Of a stretch of 11,106 nucleotides of DNA, positions 1 through 6,902 are shown one piece after another. Both the position numbers and the translations under genes were made by a program. The stretch comes from an uncultured Oscillibacter sp. (lineage in GTDB: Bacteria; Bacillota; Clostridia; Oscillospirales; Oscillospiraceae), in the NCBI GenBank assembly GCA_910588175.1, contig CAJUQQ010000057.1:1-11106 (forward strand), written 5' to 3'. How positions within the stretch are numbered: the stretch's first letter is position 1; each line of letters begins with the position of its first letter. Below the pieces are notes generated by a model. The model did not search any database. It had not been told where the DNA came from and was given only the letters and a program-made list of their open reading frames with translations.

Positions 1-13
1 TGCCGAAAGGTTA

Positions 14-121
14 CCGCCCGCAGGCGGCATAGGGGTCAGGGGATTTCCCCTGCAAGTGGCGTTTTGACATCAAAACGCTATGCTTGCAACGCTCTCGCCG
101 CCGGAGGCGGCGAGAGCGTTG
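14..121. repeat. Cluster of perfect inverted repeats, oriT-like
   Basis: Four inverted repeats lie almost back to back. They are CCGCC/GGCGG (14-18 with 23-27), CAGGGGA/TCCCCTG (37-43 with 46-52), GCGTTTTGA/TCAAAACGC (59-67 with 70-78), and a perfect 16-bp stem (87-102 with 106-121, loop gga). The third is nested inside an outer TGCAAG/CTTGCA pair (51-56 with 83-88). A fifth stem at 122-140 is listed separately as a terminator. Such density is typical of transfer origins or single-strand initiation sites next to relaxase genes of integrative conjugative elements, and the region resembles such DNA from memory. No relaxase gene lies in the window and no nick site could be identified, so the oriT reading is inference. 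The repeats themselves are directly visible. Confidence 0.6.
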
Positions 122-144
122 GCCCCGCCATTGGCGGGGCTTTC
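122..144 (+). terminator. Rho-independent terminator-like hairpin
   Basis: GCCCCGCCA (122-130) pairs perfectly with TGGCGGGGC (132-140) around a single central base, so a folded RNA would open to a loop of at least three bases. A short TTTCT run follows. This orientation would end transcripts entering from the left edge of the window. The U-run is short, so it may be only one more element of the adjoining hairpin cluster. Confidence 0.5.
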
Positions 145-273
145 TCCCGGCGGTAAATTGATTGAAATGGGCGGGAGGAGCCCGCTCTCTCATCAGAAGG
201 GATACAACTCTAATCCGTTCCCGCCTGCGGCAGACTGTGCCCGCTGGGTGTGATAGATTCACCTCGTTCTCTG

Positions 274-322
274 TAAAAAGGGAAGCAGGGTGTCAATCAT
301 ACACCCTGCTTCCTACTCTTTT
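274..322. terminator. Bidirectional rho-independent terminator
   Basis: A perfect 13-bp stem, GGAAGCAGGGTGT (281-293) with ACACCCTGCTTCC (301-313), has a 7-nt loop. On the minus strand the stem is followed by CTTTTTAC, a good U-tract, and on the plus strand by TACTCTTTTCTG. It lies about 110 nt beyond the stop of the minus-strand ParB-like gene and is the natural end of that transcript. It also shields that gene from plus-strand transcription arriving from the left. Confidence 0.8.
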
Positions 323-423
323 CTGTATAATGTACCAGAGCGATACCCCGATATATGGACAGGCAAGGTGTCACACATAACCCCCTGTCCTCAGCCCTGC
401 CCCGTATCAGATGGCGCGTCTGG

Positions 424-1335
424 TCACTGATGCACACACGAAATTGCATTCTTGAGCAGATCTCCAATGGTCTGAAACGTCTGGGCCAGCTCGTAGGAGT
501 CCTGCACGGAGTCCTCGATTTCTTCCCGCGTCATGCGGGTACACTCCGTCCAGATTCGCACGTTTTCCTCTGTGGGAGTCAGTAGAACTGCTTTTTCATA
601 GGCTTTACAGAACAGACCGGCGATTTTTCCTCTGCGATCCGCTTCAGCATCCGATTGGTTGATCTCCCGCACAGCCGACACCATCTCGGCGGCAGCGGAC
701 TCCTGTTCCTCTGGTGGAAACTGTTGAACAGCTTTCATGATTTTCCAAGCTCGATTCACAGAAATTTCTTTCCTGTCCAGCGCATCTTTCAACGCCTGGG
801 GCGCGTTCTCGTCCAGCTTCGTAATCCTGCCCATGGCTTGCTCCCCGATGCCAACAGCTTGGGCCATTTCCTTTCTGGTGTCTACAGCGGAAATCGGGTT
901 CGGTGAATTCACCAAACCCGATTTTGCGACATCACTTTTGCGGTCACCACCGCCAGCGGACATATTGAATCTCGCCCTGGCTTCAATCTCCGGTTTCAGC
1001 TTTAGCGCAATCTTGCCCAGCTCCCACTTGTCCAGATTGCGGCGCCCCTTCTGCGTGTCCAGCGCCCACAGCTTGGCTTCCAGCAGGTTGGCAAACGAGA
1101 ACACCAGCATTCGATAGGGCAGGCCGTGTTTTTCACAGATACGGAAGCGGTTGTGTCCATCTATGACAACCATGTCCTCGTTGACAATGATGGGGGCATA
1201 GCAGCCGTTTTCCAGGATATCGTTCTCCAAAGCAGAAAACTGCTCTCCGCTTAACGGCGGGAGCAGTTGTTCCATCTCCGGCAGAACGACAGGGGTTCGC
1301 TCAGAGCTACTGTATTCAGTTTTTGTGTTTTGCAT
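424..1335 (-). CDS. ParB-like nuclease-fold DNA-binding protein
   Basis: This 303-aa protein has a ParB/Srx-type N-terminal domain: residues 20-100 include the phosphate-binding-loop signature DGHNR (59-63), preceded by the usual PIIVNEDMVVIDG strand pattern. A helix-turn-helix-like segment follows at about 152-174 (DTRKEMAQAVGIGEQAMGRI), and the rest is mostly helical. Proteins of this class act as partition or plasmid-maintenance factors, or as DNA-binding regulators on mobile elements. No ParA partner is visible, so chromosome or plasmid segregation cannot be claimed. The ATG is well supported by AAGGAG about 8 nt upstream (complement of 1343-1348). The gene is transcribed away from the restriction-modification operon across a 477-bp region full of short repeats, which makes it a candidate regulator of both transcripts. 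That role is inference. Downstream lies a strong terminator at 281-313. Confidence 0.85.
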   Translation of the reverse strand: MQNTKTEYSSSERTPVVLPEMEQLLPPLSGEQFSALENDILENGCYAPIIVNEDMVVIDGHNRFRICEKHGLPYRMLVFSFANLLEAKLWALDTQKGRRNLDKWELGKIALKLKPEIEARARFNMSAGGGDRKSDVAKSGLVNSPNPISAVDTRKEMAQAVGIGEQAMGRITKLDENAPQALKDALDRKEISVNRAWKIMKAVQQFPPEEQESAAAEMVSAVREINQSDAEADRRGKIAGLFCKAYEKAVLLTPTEENVRIWTECTRMTREEIEDSVQDSYELAQTFQTIGDLLKNAISCVHQ

Positions 1336-1518
1336 AGTACATCTCCTTCAGTTTGATTTTGAGAGCCATCGCCGTAAATTGCCGTTCTACCCAATCCGGT
1401 TCCTGACAGGCAACCCTGCTCGGCGCTGTGTCGTATGGCTTTCCTTGGCCCGCTCCCTCAAACTGAGATCATGACAGGCTTCCCCGAAAAAGTATCCGAT
1501 TGGACGGTCATTTACTTT

Positions 1519-1548
1519 TACCCCAGACACAAAAACGTGCTTGGGGTA
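1519..1548. other. Intergenic imperfect hairpin
   Basis: TACCCCA (1519-1525) pairs with TGGGGTA (1542-1548). An inner CAC (1528-1530) pairs with GTG (1537-1539) around an AAAAAC loop, with a two-base mismatch or wobble between. There is no U-run on either strand, so a terminator is unlikely. It could be an operator or an RNA structure in the leader of the ParB-like transcript. Confidence 0.4.
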
Positions 1549-1555
1549 CAGCGAT

Positions 1556-1601
1556 AAGCCTGTAAATGAAATCCAATCCCTTTCGGGAAAGCCTGTAAAT
1601 G
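1556..1601. repeat. Direct repeat AAGCCTGTAAATG, two copies
   Basis: Exact 13-nt copies lie at 1556-1568 and 1589-1601, with start points 33 nt apart (about three helical turns). The core AAGCCTGT recurs inverted as ACAGGCTT at 1474-1481, and GTAAATG recurs inverted as CATTTAC at 1509-1515. Spacing and orientation suit a multi-site DNA-binding protein, the adjacent ParB-like protein being the obvious candidate. Binding is not shown by the sequence. Confidence 0.55.
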
Positions 1602-1621
1602 GTGAAACAAGTAGTATATGA

Positions 1622-1750
1622 TCGTTCAAATTAAACCGCTGTGCTACCAGTGTAACTCTGGCAGGTGGGCTTGTCAAGGAGGAATTTGGCGAACAAGCCC
1701 GCCATCTTCAGTATGACGCTATCATTGCAGCAAAAGATTACGCAGCATGA
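1622..1750 (+). pseudogene. Orphan C-terminal tail of an unidentified gene
   Basis: An open stretch with no start codon runs from just after a stop at 1619-1621 to a TGA at 1748-1750. Its last 28 or so codons read like real protein (AGGLVKEEFGEQARHLQYD, then AIIAAKDYAA), with a balanced helical composition. There is no ribosome-binding site. It looks like the 3' remnant of a gene cut off when neighbouring DNA was rearranged, and it ends exactly where the operon promoter begins. I do not recognise the family. A chance open frame is the alternative. Confidence 0.3.
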
Positions 1751-1779
1751 TTGAATTATCGCTAAAAATCTGCGATAAT
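1751..1779 (+). promoter_or_regulatory. Sigma-A-type promoter of the RM operon
   Basis: The -35 is TTGAAT (1751-1756), the spacer is exactly 17 nt, and the -10 is GATAAT (1774-1779). Predicted initiation near 1786 gives a leader of about 27 nt containing AAAGGA (1798-1803), followed by the ATG at 1813. This is the only well-spaced promoter I see upstream of the operon. It also argues against translation starting at the earlier in-frame ATG at 1747, which would lie upstream of the transcript start. Confidence 0.7.
1755..1779. promoter_or_regulatory. Palindromic operator over the promoter
   Basis: ATTATCGC (1755-1762) and GCGATAAT (1772-1779) are perfect inverted 8-mers separated by 9 nt, so half-site centres are 17 bp apart. 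The left arm overlaps the end of the -35 and the right arm contains the whole -10. A dimeric repressor bound here would block RNA polymerase. A further seven-base half-site, GCGATAA, occurs at 1551-1557. The binding protein is unknown; candidates are the divergent ParB-like protein or a factor encoded outside the window. Confidence 0.6.
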
Positions 1780-1812
1780 AGATTCCAATATGCAAATAAA
1801 GGAATGCGCACA

Positions 1813-4470
1813 ATGAGACAGACTCCGTTTCATGATTATTACACGGCGAGAACACTGGAGGCACTTTCCTGTGAAGACAGCTTTATCCCTGTCTATGCTT
1901 CCGCCAGTAACAAAATCTACCCCTTCCAGATTGCGGCGGCGGACTTCGCCCTCCGCTCCCCATATCAAAAAGGCGTGGTGCTGTGCGATGAGGCCGGGTT
2001 AGGCAAGAGCCACGAAGCAATGCTGGTCATCACCCAGAAATGGCTGGAGGGGCGGCGGCGTATTCTGCTTGCCGTTCCCAACGCCGGCCTGCTCTGCCAG
2101 TGGACAGCGATGATGGAGGAATTATATTCCACCCCCTACATCGTACTCTCTACCCACACTCAGTGGGACGCCCTGGCAACTGAGGACGAGCCCAACCCGT
2201 TTCTCCGGGACGCTGTTGTCATCACGACCTATGAATTTGCTGCCGCCAATGAGAATGAAGCCGGGGCCGTGCCCTGGGATCTGGCGGTATTCGAGGAGGC
2301 CAACGCCCTCTCAACCGTCTACCAGGAGGGCAATCAACAGGCGAAAGCCCTCAAGCGCGTCGCCGGGGGTGCCTTCAAGCTGCTGCTCACCGGGACGCCC
2401 ATTGAAAAGAATATCATGGATCTCTATGGGCTGATTTGGTTCATCGACGAGACGGTTTTGCCCGACGACCGTGAATTCCTGGCCCGGTATCTCCGCCGCC
2501 CGGAGCGCTACCCCGAGTTGAGCGAGCTGGTCCGGCCCTACTGTTTCCGCACCCTCCGTATCCAGGCGGCAGATTACGCCAAGGTGCCCCGGCGGGTACT
2601 GCTGACCTATGAGTACGCCCCTTCGCCCCAGGAGCAGATGCTCTACGACCTGCTGTACGCCTACGTCAATCAGCCGGTGAAGCTGGCGTTTCCGGAGATG
2701 GATCCGTATGATCTGGCCCTGCGGCTGCTGGGACTGCAAGGTTCCTCCACCGCCGCCATTTTGCAGACCATCCGGGGCGTCATCCGGCGGCTGGAGCAAA
2801 TACCCAATGCCGCCGGGGAAGTGGCCCAATGGCGGGAGATGGAACGGGCGGCGCTGGAAGTGAAACGGGAGGCCAAGGCAACAGAGCTGCTGTACGCCCT
2901 CAAGCTGGGCTTCGCCGCGATGAAAAAACGGGGTGAGGCGCGGAAAGCGGTCATTTTCACCGAGAGCGTGGAAACGCAGAATATGCTTCTCCCGCTGCTG
3001 GAGGGCGCGTACAGGACCGCGCTGTACCGCGGCGGCACGGACTATTCCGCCATCCAGACTTTCAAGGGGGGCGGGGAAGTGCTGCTCACCACCGACAACG
3101 GCGCCCGGGGTTTCAACCTGGAGGAAGCCGCCTTTGTGATCCACTACGACCTGCCCTACAACACCCTGAAGCTGGAACAGCGCATCGACCGCTGCCACCG
3201 GCTGGGGCAGGAAAACGACGTCCTCTCCCTGGCCTTCATCAACCGGGACAACCTTTCCGACGTGCGAAAGCTGGAGCTGGCCAGCAAGCGGACGCTGGTG
3301 TCCGGCGGGGTGTTCGGCCTCACCGACAGCGTGCTGGGCGGGTTCACCAACGACCTGAACGCGGGGTTCCGGGACGCGGAGAGCCGCCTACGGCCTAGGG
3401 CTCAAGTGGAGGCGGACTATCAGGAGACTCTCATCCGCAACGAGGAGGAAAACCGCCGCGCCGTATCCGCCGCCGAGGACGTGCTGTTCACCACCTTCAG
3501 CCGGGAACTGGCACAGCGGGTAAATCTATCCCCGCAGTATATCAGCCATAAAGCCGAAGAACTGAATGAGGCCCTCTGGCAACTTGTAAAAACCTTCTTT
3601 TTGCGGTACAATGAGACAAACACCGACTGTGTTTTCGTGATCGATGAGGAAGCGAAAACCGTCACCGCTACGGAATATGAAACTCTGCCGGTGCTGTTCT
3701 ACTACTGGACGGGCAGCAGAAACCGCCCCTACCGCAGCCAGAAACGATACGGCATGGGCGGCGGCTTCAAGCCCCGGGCGGGGCAGATCACCTTTTCCAG
3801 CATCATCGGCCAGGGGGTCCTCCATGAGATAGAGTGCGCCAACGCCGGGACATTGACGGTGGAGGGGACCATCGAGCCCTGCCGGATCGGTCTGTACACC
3901 GTCACCTTGACCGGCGGCAGCGCCCGGCGGGAGATCCCCGTGCTGCGCGGCGTCACCGACAGCGTCAGGGCGCTGAGCGAGGACGAGTGCAGGGCTGTTC
4001 TGGCCCTGCCCGTGCTGGACTGCGCCGAGGACGGTTCCCGCTCTCCCCATTGGCTGAAAGGCCGCAGCGCACCCCATGAGTTGGACAAGCTGGTCCCCGT
4101 GGGCGCGCTGCTGGAGCAGGAAGCGGAAAAACTCTCCCCCGCCCAAGCGGAGGAGATGGAGCGGATGAAACTGCGCTGTAATGGTCATAAGGCGGCACTG
4201 GCCCGGAAGCTGGACGGCTTGGAGGTACAAGTCCGCGCCCTGGAGGCGGAGCGGGAGTCCGTCACCGGGGACCGGCTCAAGCGGCTGTCGTTGGAAAAGG
4301 AGGCCACCCGTCTGCGGCGGGAGCTGATGAAGGGCCGGGAGAGCCAGTTCTTTGACGCCATGCGGCTGGATGTGGAACTGGAGGAGCAGATTCAAAAATT
4401 CGCGGAACAAGAAAAATTGACGGCCAAGGTTATAAGAGAATTTATGATCGCGGTCACGGGAGGTAACTGA
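1813..4470 (+). CDS. SNF2-family DEAD/DEAH-type helicase
   Basis: This is an 885-aa superfamily 2 ATPase of the SNF2/HepA type. Motif I is DEAGLGKS (59-66), motif III LLTGTP (191-196), motif V TTDNGARGFNL (426-436), and motif VI QRIDRCHRLGQ (456-466), the last being a SNF2 hallmark. The Walker B position reads VFEEAN (159-164), so the usual DEAH is EEAN. The C-terminal third has no recognised domain apart from a charged coiled-coil stretch at about 765-865. SNF2 proteins use ATP to move along duplex DNA or displace bound proteins. In a restriction operon this could aid DNA surveillance or remodelling, which is inference. I chose the ATG at 1813 because AAAGGA lies 9 nt upstream; in-frame ATGs at 1747 and 1804 are less likely. 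The stop is 1 nt before mod. This is the first gene of the operon. Confidence 0.9.
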   Translation: MRQTPFHDYYTARTLEALSCEDSFIPVYASASNKIYPFQIAAADFALRSPYQKGVVLCDEAGLGKSHEAMLVITQKWLEGRRRILLAVPNAGLLCQWTAMMEELYSTPYIVLSTHTQWDALATEDEPNPFLRDAVVITTYEFAAANENEAGAVPWDLAVFEEANALSTVYQEGNQQAKALKRVAGGAFKLLLTGTPIEKNIMDLYGLIWFIDETVLPDDREFLARYLRRPERYPELSELVRPYCFRTLRIQAADYAKVPRRVLLTYEYAPSPQEQMLYDLLYAYVNQPVKLAFPEMDPYDLALRLLGLQGSSTAAILQTIRGVIRRLEQIPNAAGEVAQWREMERAALEVKREAKATELLYALKLGFAAMKKRGEARKAVIFTESVETQNMLLPLLEGAYRTALYRGGTDYSAIQTFKGGGEVLLTTDNGARGFNLEEAAFVIHYDLPYNTLKLEQRIDRCHRLGQENDVLSLAFINRDNLSDVRKLELASKRTLVSGGVFGLTDSVLGGFTNDLNAGFRDAESRLRPRAQVEADYQETLIRNEEENRRAVSAAEDVLFTTFSRELAQRVNLSPQYISHKAEELNEALWQLVKTFFLRYNETNTDCVFVIDEEAKTVTATEYETLPVLFYYWTGSRNRPYRSQKRYGMGGGFKPRAGQITFSSIIGQGVLHEIECANAGTLTVEGTIEPCRIGLYTVTLTGGSARREIPVLRGVTDSVRALSEDECRAVLALPVLDCAEDGSRSPHWLKGRSAPHELDKLVPVGALLEQEAEKLSPAQAEEMERMKLRCNGHKAALARKLDGLEVQVRALEAERESVTGDRLKRLSLEKEATRLRRELMKGRESQFFDAMRLDVELEEQIQKFAEQEKLTAKVIREFMIAVTGGN

Positions 4471-4471
4471 T

Positions 4472-6289
4472 ATGGACACAATGGACGGCCTTTCCATGGA
4501 CCTGGAGCGCGCCAACCTGGACAAGCTCCGCAGGGTGTTCCCGGAGTGCTTTGCCGAGGGCAAGCTGGACATTGACAAGCTGCTGGGGCTGTGCGGGGAG
4601 TACATCGACAACGATTTTGAAAAGTACCGCTTCGAGTGGAAGGGCAAGGCGGAGTGCCTGCGGCTGGCACAGAAGCGGTCCGCCGGGACGCTGCGGCCCT
4701 GCCCCGGGGAGAGCGTGGACTGGGAGCACACCCGGAACCTCTACATAGAGGGGGACAATCTGGAGGTGTTGAAACTGCTCCAGACCGCCTACTACCGCAA
4801 GGTGAAGATGATCTACATTGACCCGCCCTACAACACGGGGAACGATTTCGTCTACGCCGACGATTTCGCCGACCCCCTGGCCCGGTACAGGGAGGTCACC
4901 GCCCAGACCACCAAGTCCAACCCGGAGACCATGGGCCGGTTCCACACCAACTGGCTGAATATGATGTACCCCCGGCTGCGGCTGGCGGCGAACCTTTTAC
5001 GGGACGATGGGGTGATTTTTATCTCCATTGACGACGGGGAAGTAACAAATCTTCGGAGATTATGTGATGAAGTTTTTGGAGAAGAAAACTTCGTTGCCCA
5101 ATTTATTTGGAAGTGCCGTCAGAACAAAGATAATCGGAATATTTCTGGAGTATCTGTTGATCAGGAGTATATCATTTGCTATAGCAAGCAATTTGGGAAT
5201 CGGGTATTTCGTGGAACCGAGCGCAAAATAGATCAGTACCAAAACCCTGATAACGACCCACGTGGACCATGGACCAGCGCAAACATGGTTGGTTTGGCAA
5301 CGGCAGACGCCCGCCCCAATTTACATTACGATTTGATTAATCCGGCAGATGGCATAAATTATGGATGCCCACCAAAGGGATGGAGATATGACCGAAATAC
5401 GATGAAACGCCTCATTGATGAAGGTCGAATAATTTGGCCCGATGATCCAGAAGGGAGGCCACGCAAAAAGTCTTTTTTGAACGAAATATCAGAAGTTCTT
5501 CCCGGCTATTCTTCTGTTTTTGGCGATGGGATTTACACAAACACGGCTACAAAGGAGCTTTTTTCAATATTCCAGGCCCATTACTTTGACTTCCCCAAGC
5601 CAGTAGAAGTTATCAAGCAACTGATTGAACAGGTCACTGAGCCGGATGATATTGTTTTCGACTTCTTCTCCGGCTCCGCCACCACCGCCCACGCCGTCAT
5701 GCAGCTCAACGCCGAGGACGGCGGCAACCGCCGCTTCATTCTGGTGCAGCTTCCAGAGGTCTGTGATGAAAAAAGCGAGGCGGCAAAAGCGGGCTATGCC
5801 AACATCTGCGAGATTGGCAAGGAGCGCATCCGCCGCGCCGGGGCAAGCATCGGGGCAGGGGACACCGGCTTCCGGGTATTCAAGCTGGACAGCTCCAACC
5901 TGAAAACCTGGGGTGCCGCCCCCATCGACCCCCAGGCGGGAGACGTGATCGGCGAGCTGGCCAACCGCATGAACGCCATGATCCACCGGGTCAAGCCGGA
6001 CCGCTCCGACCTGGACATGGTGTTTGAGGTCATGCTCAAGCTGGGCGTGCCCCTGGACTTCCCCGTGACCGAGGTATCCGTCAACGGCAAGACCGCCTAC
6101 AGCGTGGGGGAGGACTGCCTGCTGTTGGTGTGCCTGGCTCCGGACATTCAGCCCGGGGACGTGGAGCAGATGGCGGAGTACGCCCCCGCCAAGGCGGTCA
6201 TCTCCCGGGACAGCTTCGCCGACGATACGGCGATGGCCAACGCCTGGTACATCCTGCGGGACCGGGGCGTGGATTTGAAATTGGTGTGA
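4472..6289 (+). CDS. mod: Type III RM Mod, N6-adenine methyltransferase
   Basis: This 605-aa beta-class DNA adenine methyltransferase has catalytic motif IV DPPYNTG (117-123) preceding the AdoMet-binding motif I, FDFFSGSATTAHAV (396-409), the order typical of type III Mod subunits. FPKPVEVIKQLI (374-385) and GWRYDRNTMKRLIDEGRI (303-320) are also familiar from that family. Mod recognises a short asymmetric site, methylates adenine on one strand, and carries the specificity for the Mod-Res complex. The specificity region lies between the two motifs. There the DNA is strikingly AT-rich (5041-5640, about 43% G+C by hand count, against about 60% in the lines on either side), suggesting exchange of this domain. 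The ribosome-binding site GGGAGG (4458-4463) sits inside the end of the helicase gene, so translation is probably coupled. No simple sequence repeat suggesting phase variation is seen. Confidence 0.95.
   Translation: MDTMDGLSMDLERANLDKLRRVFPECFAEGKLDIDKLLGLCGEYIDNDFEKYRFEWKGKAECLRLAQKRSAGTLRPCPGESVDWEHTRNLYIEGDNLEVLKLLQTAYYRKVKMIYIDPPYNTGNDFVYADDFADPLARYREVTAQTTKSNPETMGRFHTNWLNMMYPRLRLAANLLRDDGVIFISIDDGEVTNLRRLCDEVFGEENFVAQFIWKCRQNKDNRNISGVSVDQEYIICYSKQFGNRVFRGTERKIDQYQNPDNDPRGPWTSANMVGLATADARPNLHYDLINPADGINYGCPPKGWRYDRNTMKRLIDEGRIIWPDDPEGRPRKKSFLNEISEVLPGYSSVFGDGIYTNTATKELFSIFQAHYFDFPKPVEVIKQLIEQVTEPDDIVFDFFSGSATTAHAVMQLNAEDGGNRRFILVQLPEVCDEKSEAAKAGYANICEIGKERIRRAGASIGAGDTGFRVFKLDSSNLKTWGAAPIDPQAGDVIGELANRMNAMIHRVKPDRSDLDMVFEVMLKLGVPLDFPVTEVSVNGKTAYSVGEDCLLLVCLAPDIQPGDVEQMAEYAPAKAVISRDSFADDTAMANAWYILRDRGVDLKLV
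5041..5645 (+). other. AT-rich mosaic block in mod (specificity region)
   Basis: Hand counts per 60-nt line give 35-53% G+C here, about 43% overall. The lines just before give 63% and 55%, those just after 60% and 65%. Codons change too, with ATA, AGA and TTT becoming frequent. The block corresponds to roughly residues 190-391 of Mod, between the catalytic DPPY and the FxGxA motif, where type III target recognition domains lie. The reading frame is intact, so this looks like a successful in-frame domain replacement. Confidence 0.6.
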
Positions 6290-6299
6290 GGTGTTTGAA

Positions 6300-6896
6300 A
6301 TGGATAAAAAACTGTTACCTAGGAACTTTTTCCGGGATAATCCACTGGACAAGATGTCCGCCCCGCTCATCGCCCATTTTTCTATGACGGCGGGCTTTGA
6401 TGAAAAACTTCAGAATGCGATGTGGGATATTTTGGAGGGAGAGATCGAGCCTGACCGCAAAGTACGGATCGAGGAGGAAAAAGCAGAGATCGCCCAGCTT
6501 GAAACGGGTGACGCGGTCGTCAAATTTATACGAAGTGACTACGATATTGTGAATCGGGAACTTCTCTGCAAAAAAGTTCTGGCCATGCAGGCGGAGGTGC
6601 TGCCACCTCTGCTGCGCCGTTTCCAAACCAGCTTTCAGGACAGCGTGACGGAAACCACCGTATACATCCTTGGCCATGCGGAGCGGGAGTATGTTGACCA
6701 GCTGATTGAGATGTATCCGGAGATCCGGAACCCTTACGCCCAAAGTATGGCCTGCGTGGCGCTGGGCGTTCAAGAGCGGGAGGACACACTTCCGCTTCTG
6801 CTGCGGGAGTATGAGCGGTTAAAGAGACAATACCCGGAGGAAAGCTATTGCCAAGGGCCGTTGCTGGCGATCTATATTCTGTATGGAAAGGCGTAG
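6300..6896 (+). CDS. Small HEAT-repeat-like protein between mod and res
   Basis: This 198-aa, probably cytoplasmic, all-helical protein has no signal peptide or membrane segment. From about residue 83 it shows repeated helix pairs in the style of HEAT repeats: VNRELLCKKVLAMQAEVLPP, then TETTVYILGHAEREYVDQLI, then QSMACVALGVQEREDTLPLL. The N-terminal 80 residues hold a charged segment and resemble nothing I recognise. The start at 6300 follows GAGGTG (6288-6293), which overlaps the mod stop. A GTG at 6291 would add three residues but lacks a site. The gene is 6 nt from res and sits inside the type III unit, so a structural or regulatory role with Mod or Res is likely, but no function is known to me. 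The two lines I counted have about 50% G+C, lower than most of res or the helicase gene, so it may have a separate origin. Confidence 0.85.
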   Translation: MDKKLLPRNFFRDNPLDKMSAPLIAHFSMTAGFDEKLQNAMWDILEGEIEPDRKVRIEEEKAEIAQLETGDAVVKFIRSDYDIVNRELLCKKVLAMQAEVLPPLLRRFQTSFQDSVTETTVYILGHAEREYVDQLIEMYPEIRNPYAQSMACVALGVQEREDTLPLLLREYERLKRQYPEESYCQGPLLAIYILYGKA

Positions 6897-6902
6897 CCCG
6901 CC

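Larger units (their letters stand above)
1336..1812. other. Divergent intergenic region with repeats
   Basis: No intact gene is seen here. On the ParB-side the region holds TGACAGGC twice (1404-1411 and 1472-1479). An imperfect hairpin at 1519-1548 has outer arms TACCCCA/TGGGGTA and inner CAC/GTG. Two direct copies of AAGCCTGTAAATG follow, then an orphan reading-frame tail and the operon promoter. A 96-codon minus-strand open frame at 1387-1677 has no recognisable domain and reads like chance. I could not find a convincing promoter for the minus-strand ParB-like gene. Confidence 0.6.

Noticed and set aside
1387..1677. 96-codon minus-strand open frame between the ParB-like gene and the operon
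   Set aside because: No domain, no convincing ribosome-binding site, and it overlaps repeats and the orphan tail on the other strand.
1747..1812. Earlier in-frame start codons for the SNF2 helicase (1747, 1804)
   Set aside because: 1747 lies upstream of the predicted transcript start, and 1804 directly abuts the AAAGGA site. Only 1813 has proper spacing.
4472..4700. Phase-variable repeat tract at the start of mod
   Set aside because: Type III mod genes are often switched by simple sequence repeats, but no homopolymer or short tandem repeat of useful length is seen in the 5' end.
3526..4731. 401-codon minus-strand open frame opposite the helicase and mod genes
   Set aside because: It spans two well-supported plus-strand genes, is rich in Gln/Pro/Leu and has no recognisable domain. 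It is a shadow.
1813..6289. DISARM-type defence system (SNF2 helicase plus methyltransferase)
   Set aside because: No drmA, drmB or drmC equivalents are present. The methyltransferase is a type III Mod followed by a full Res subunit, so expanded type III is the better reading.
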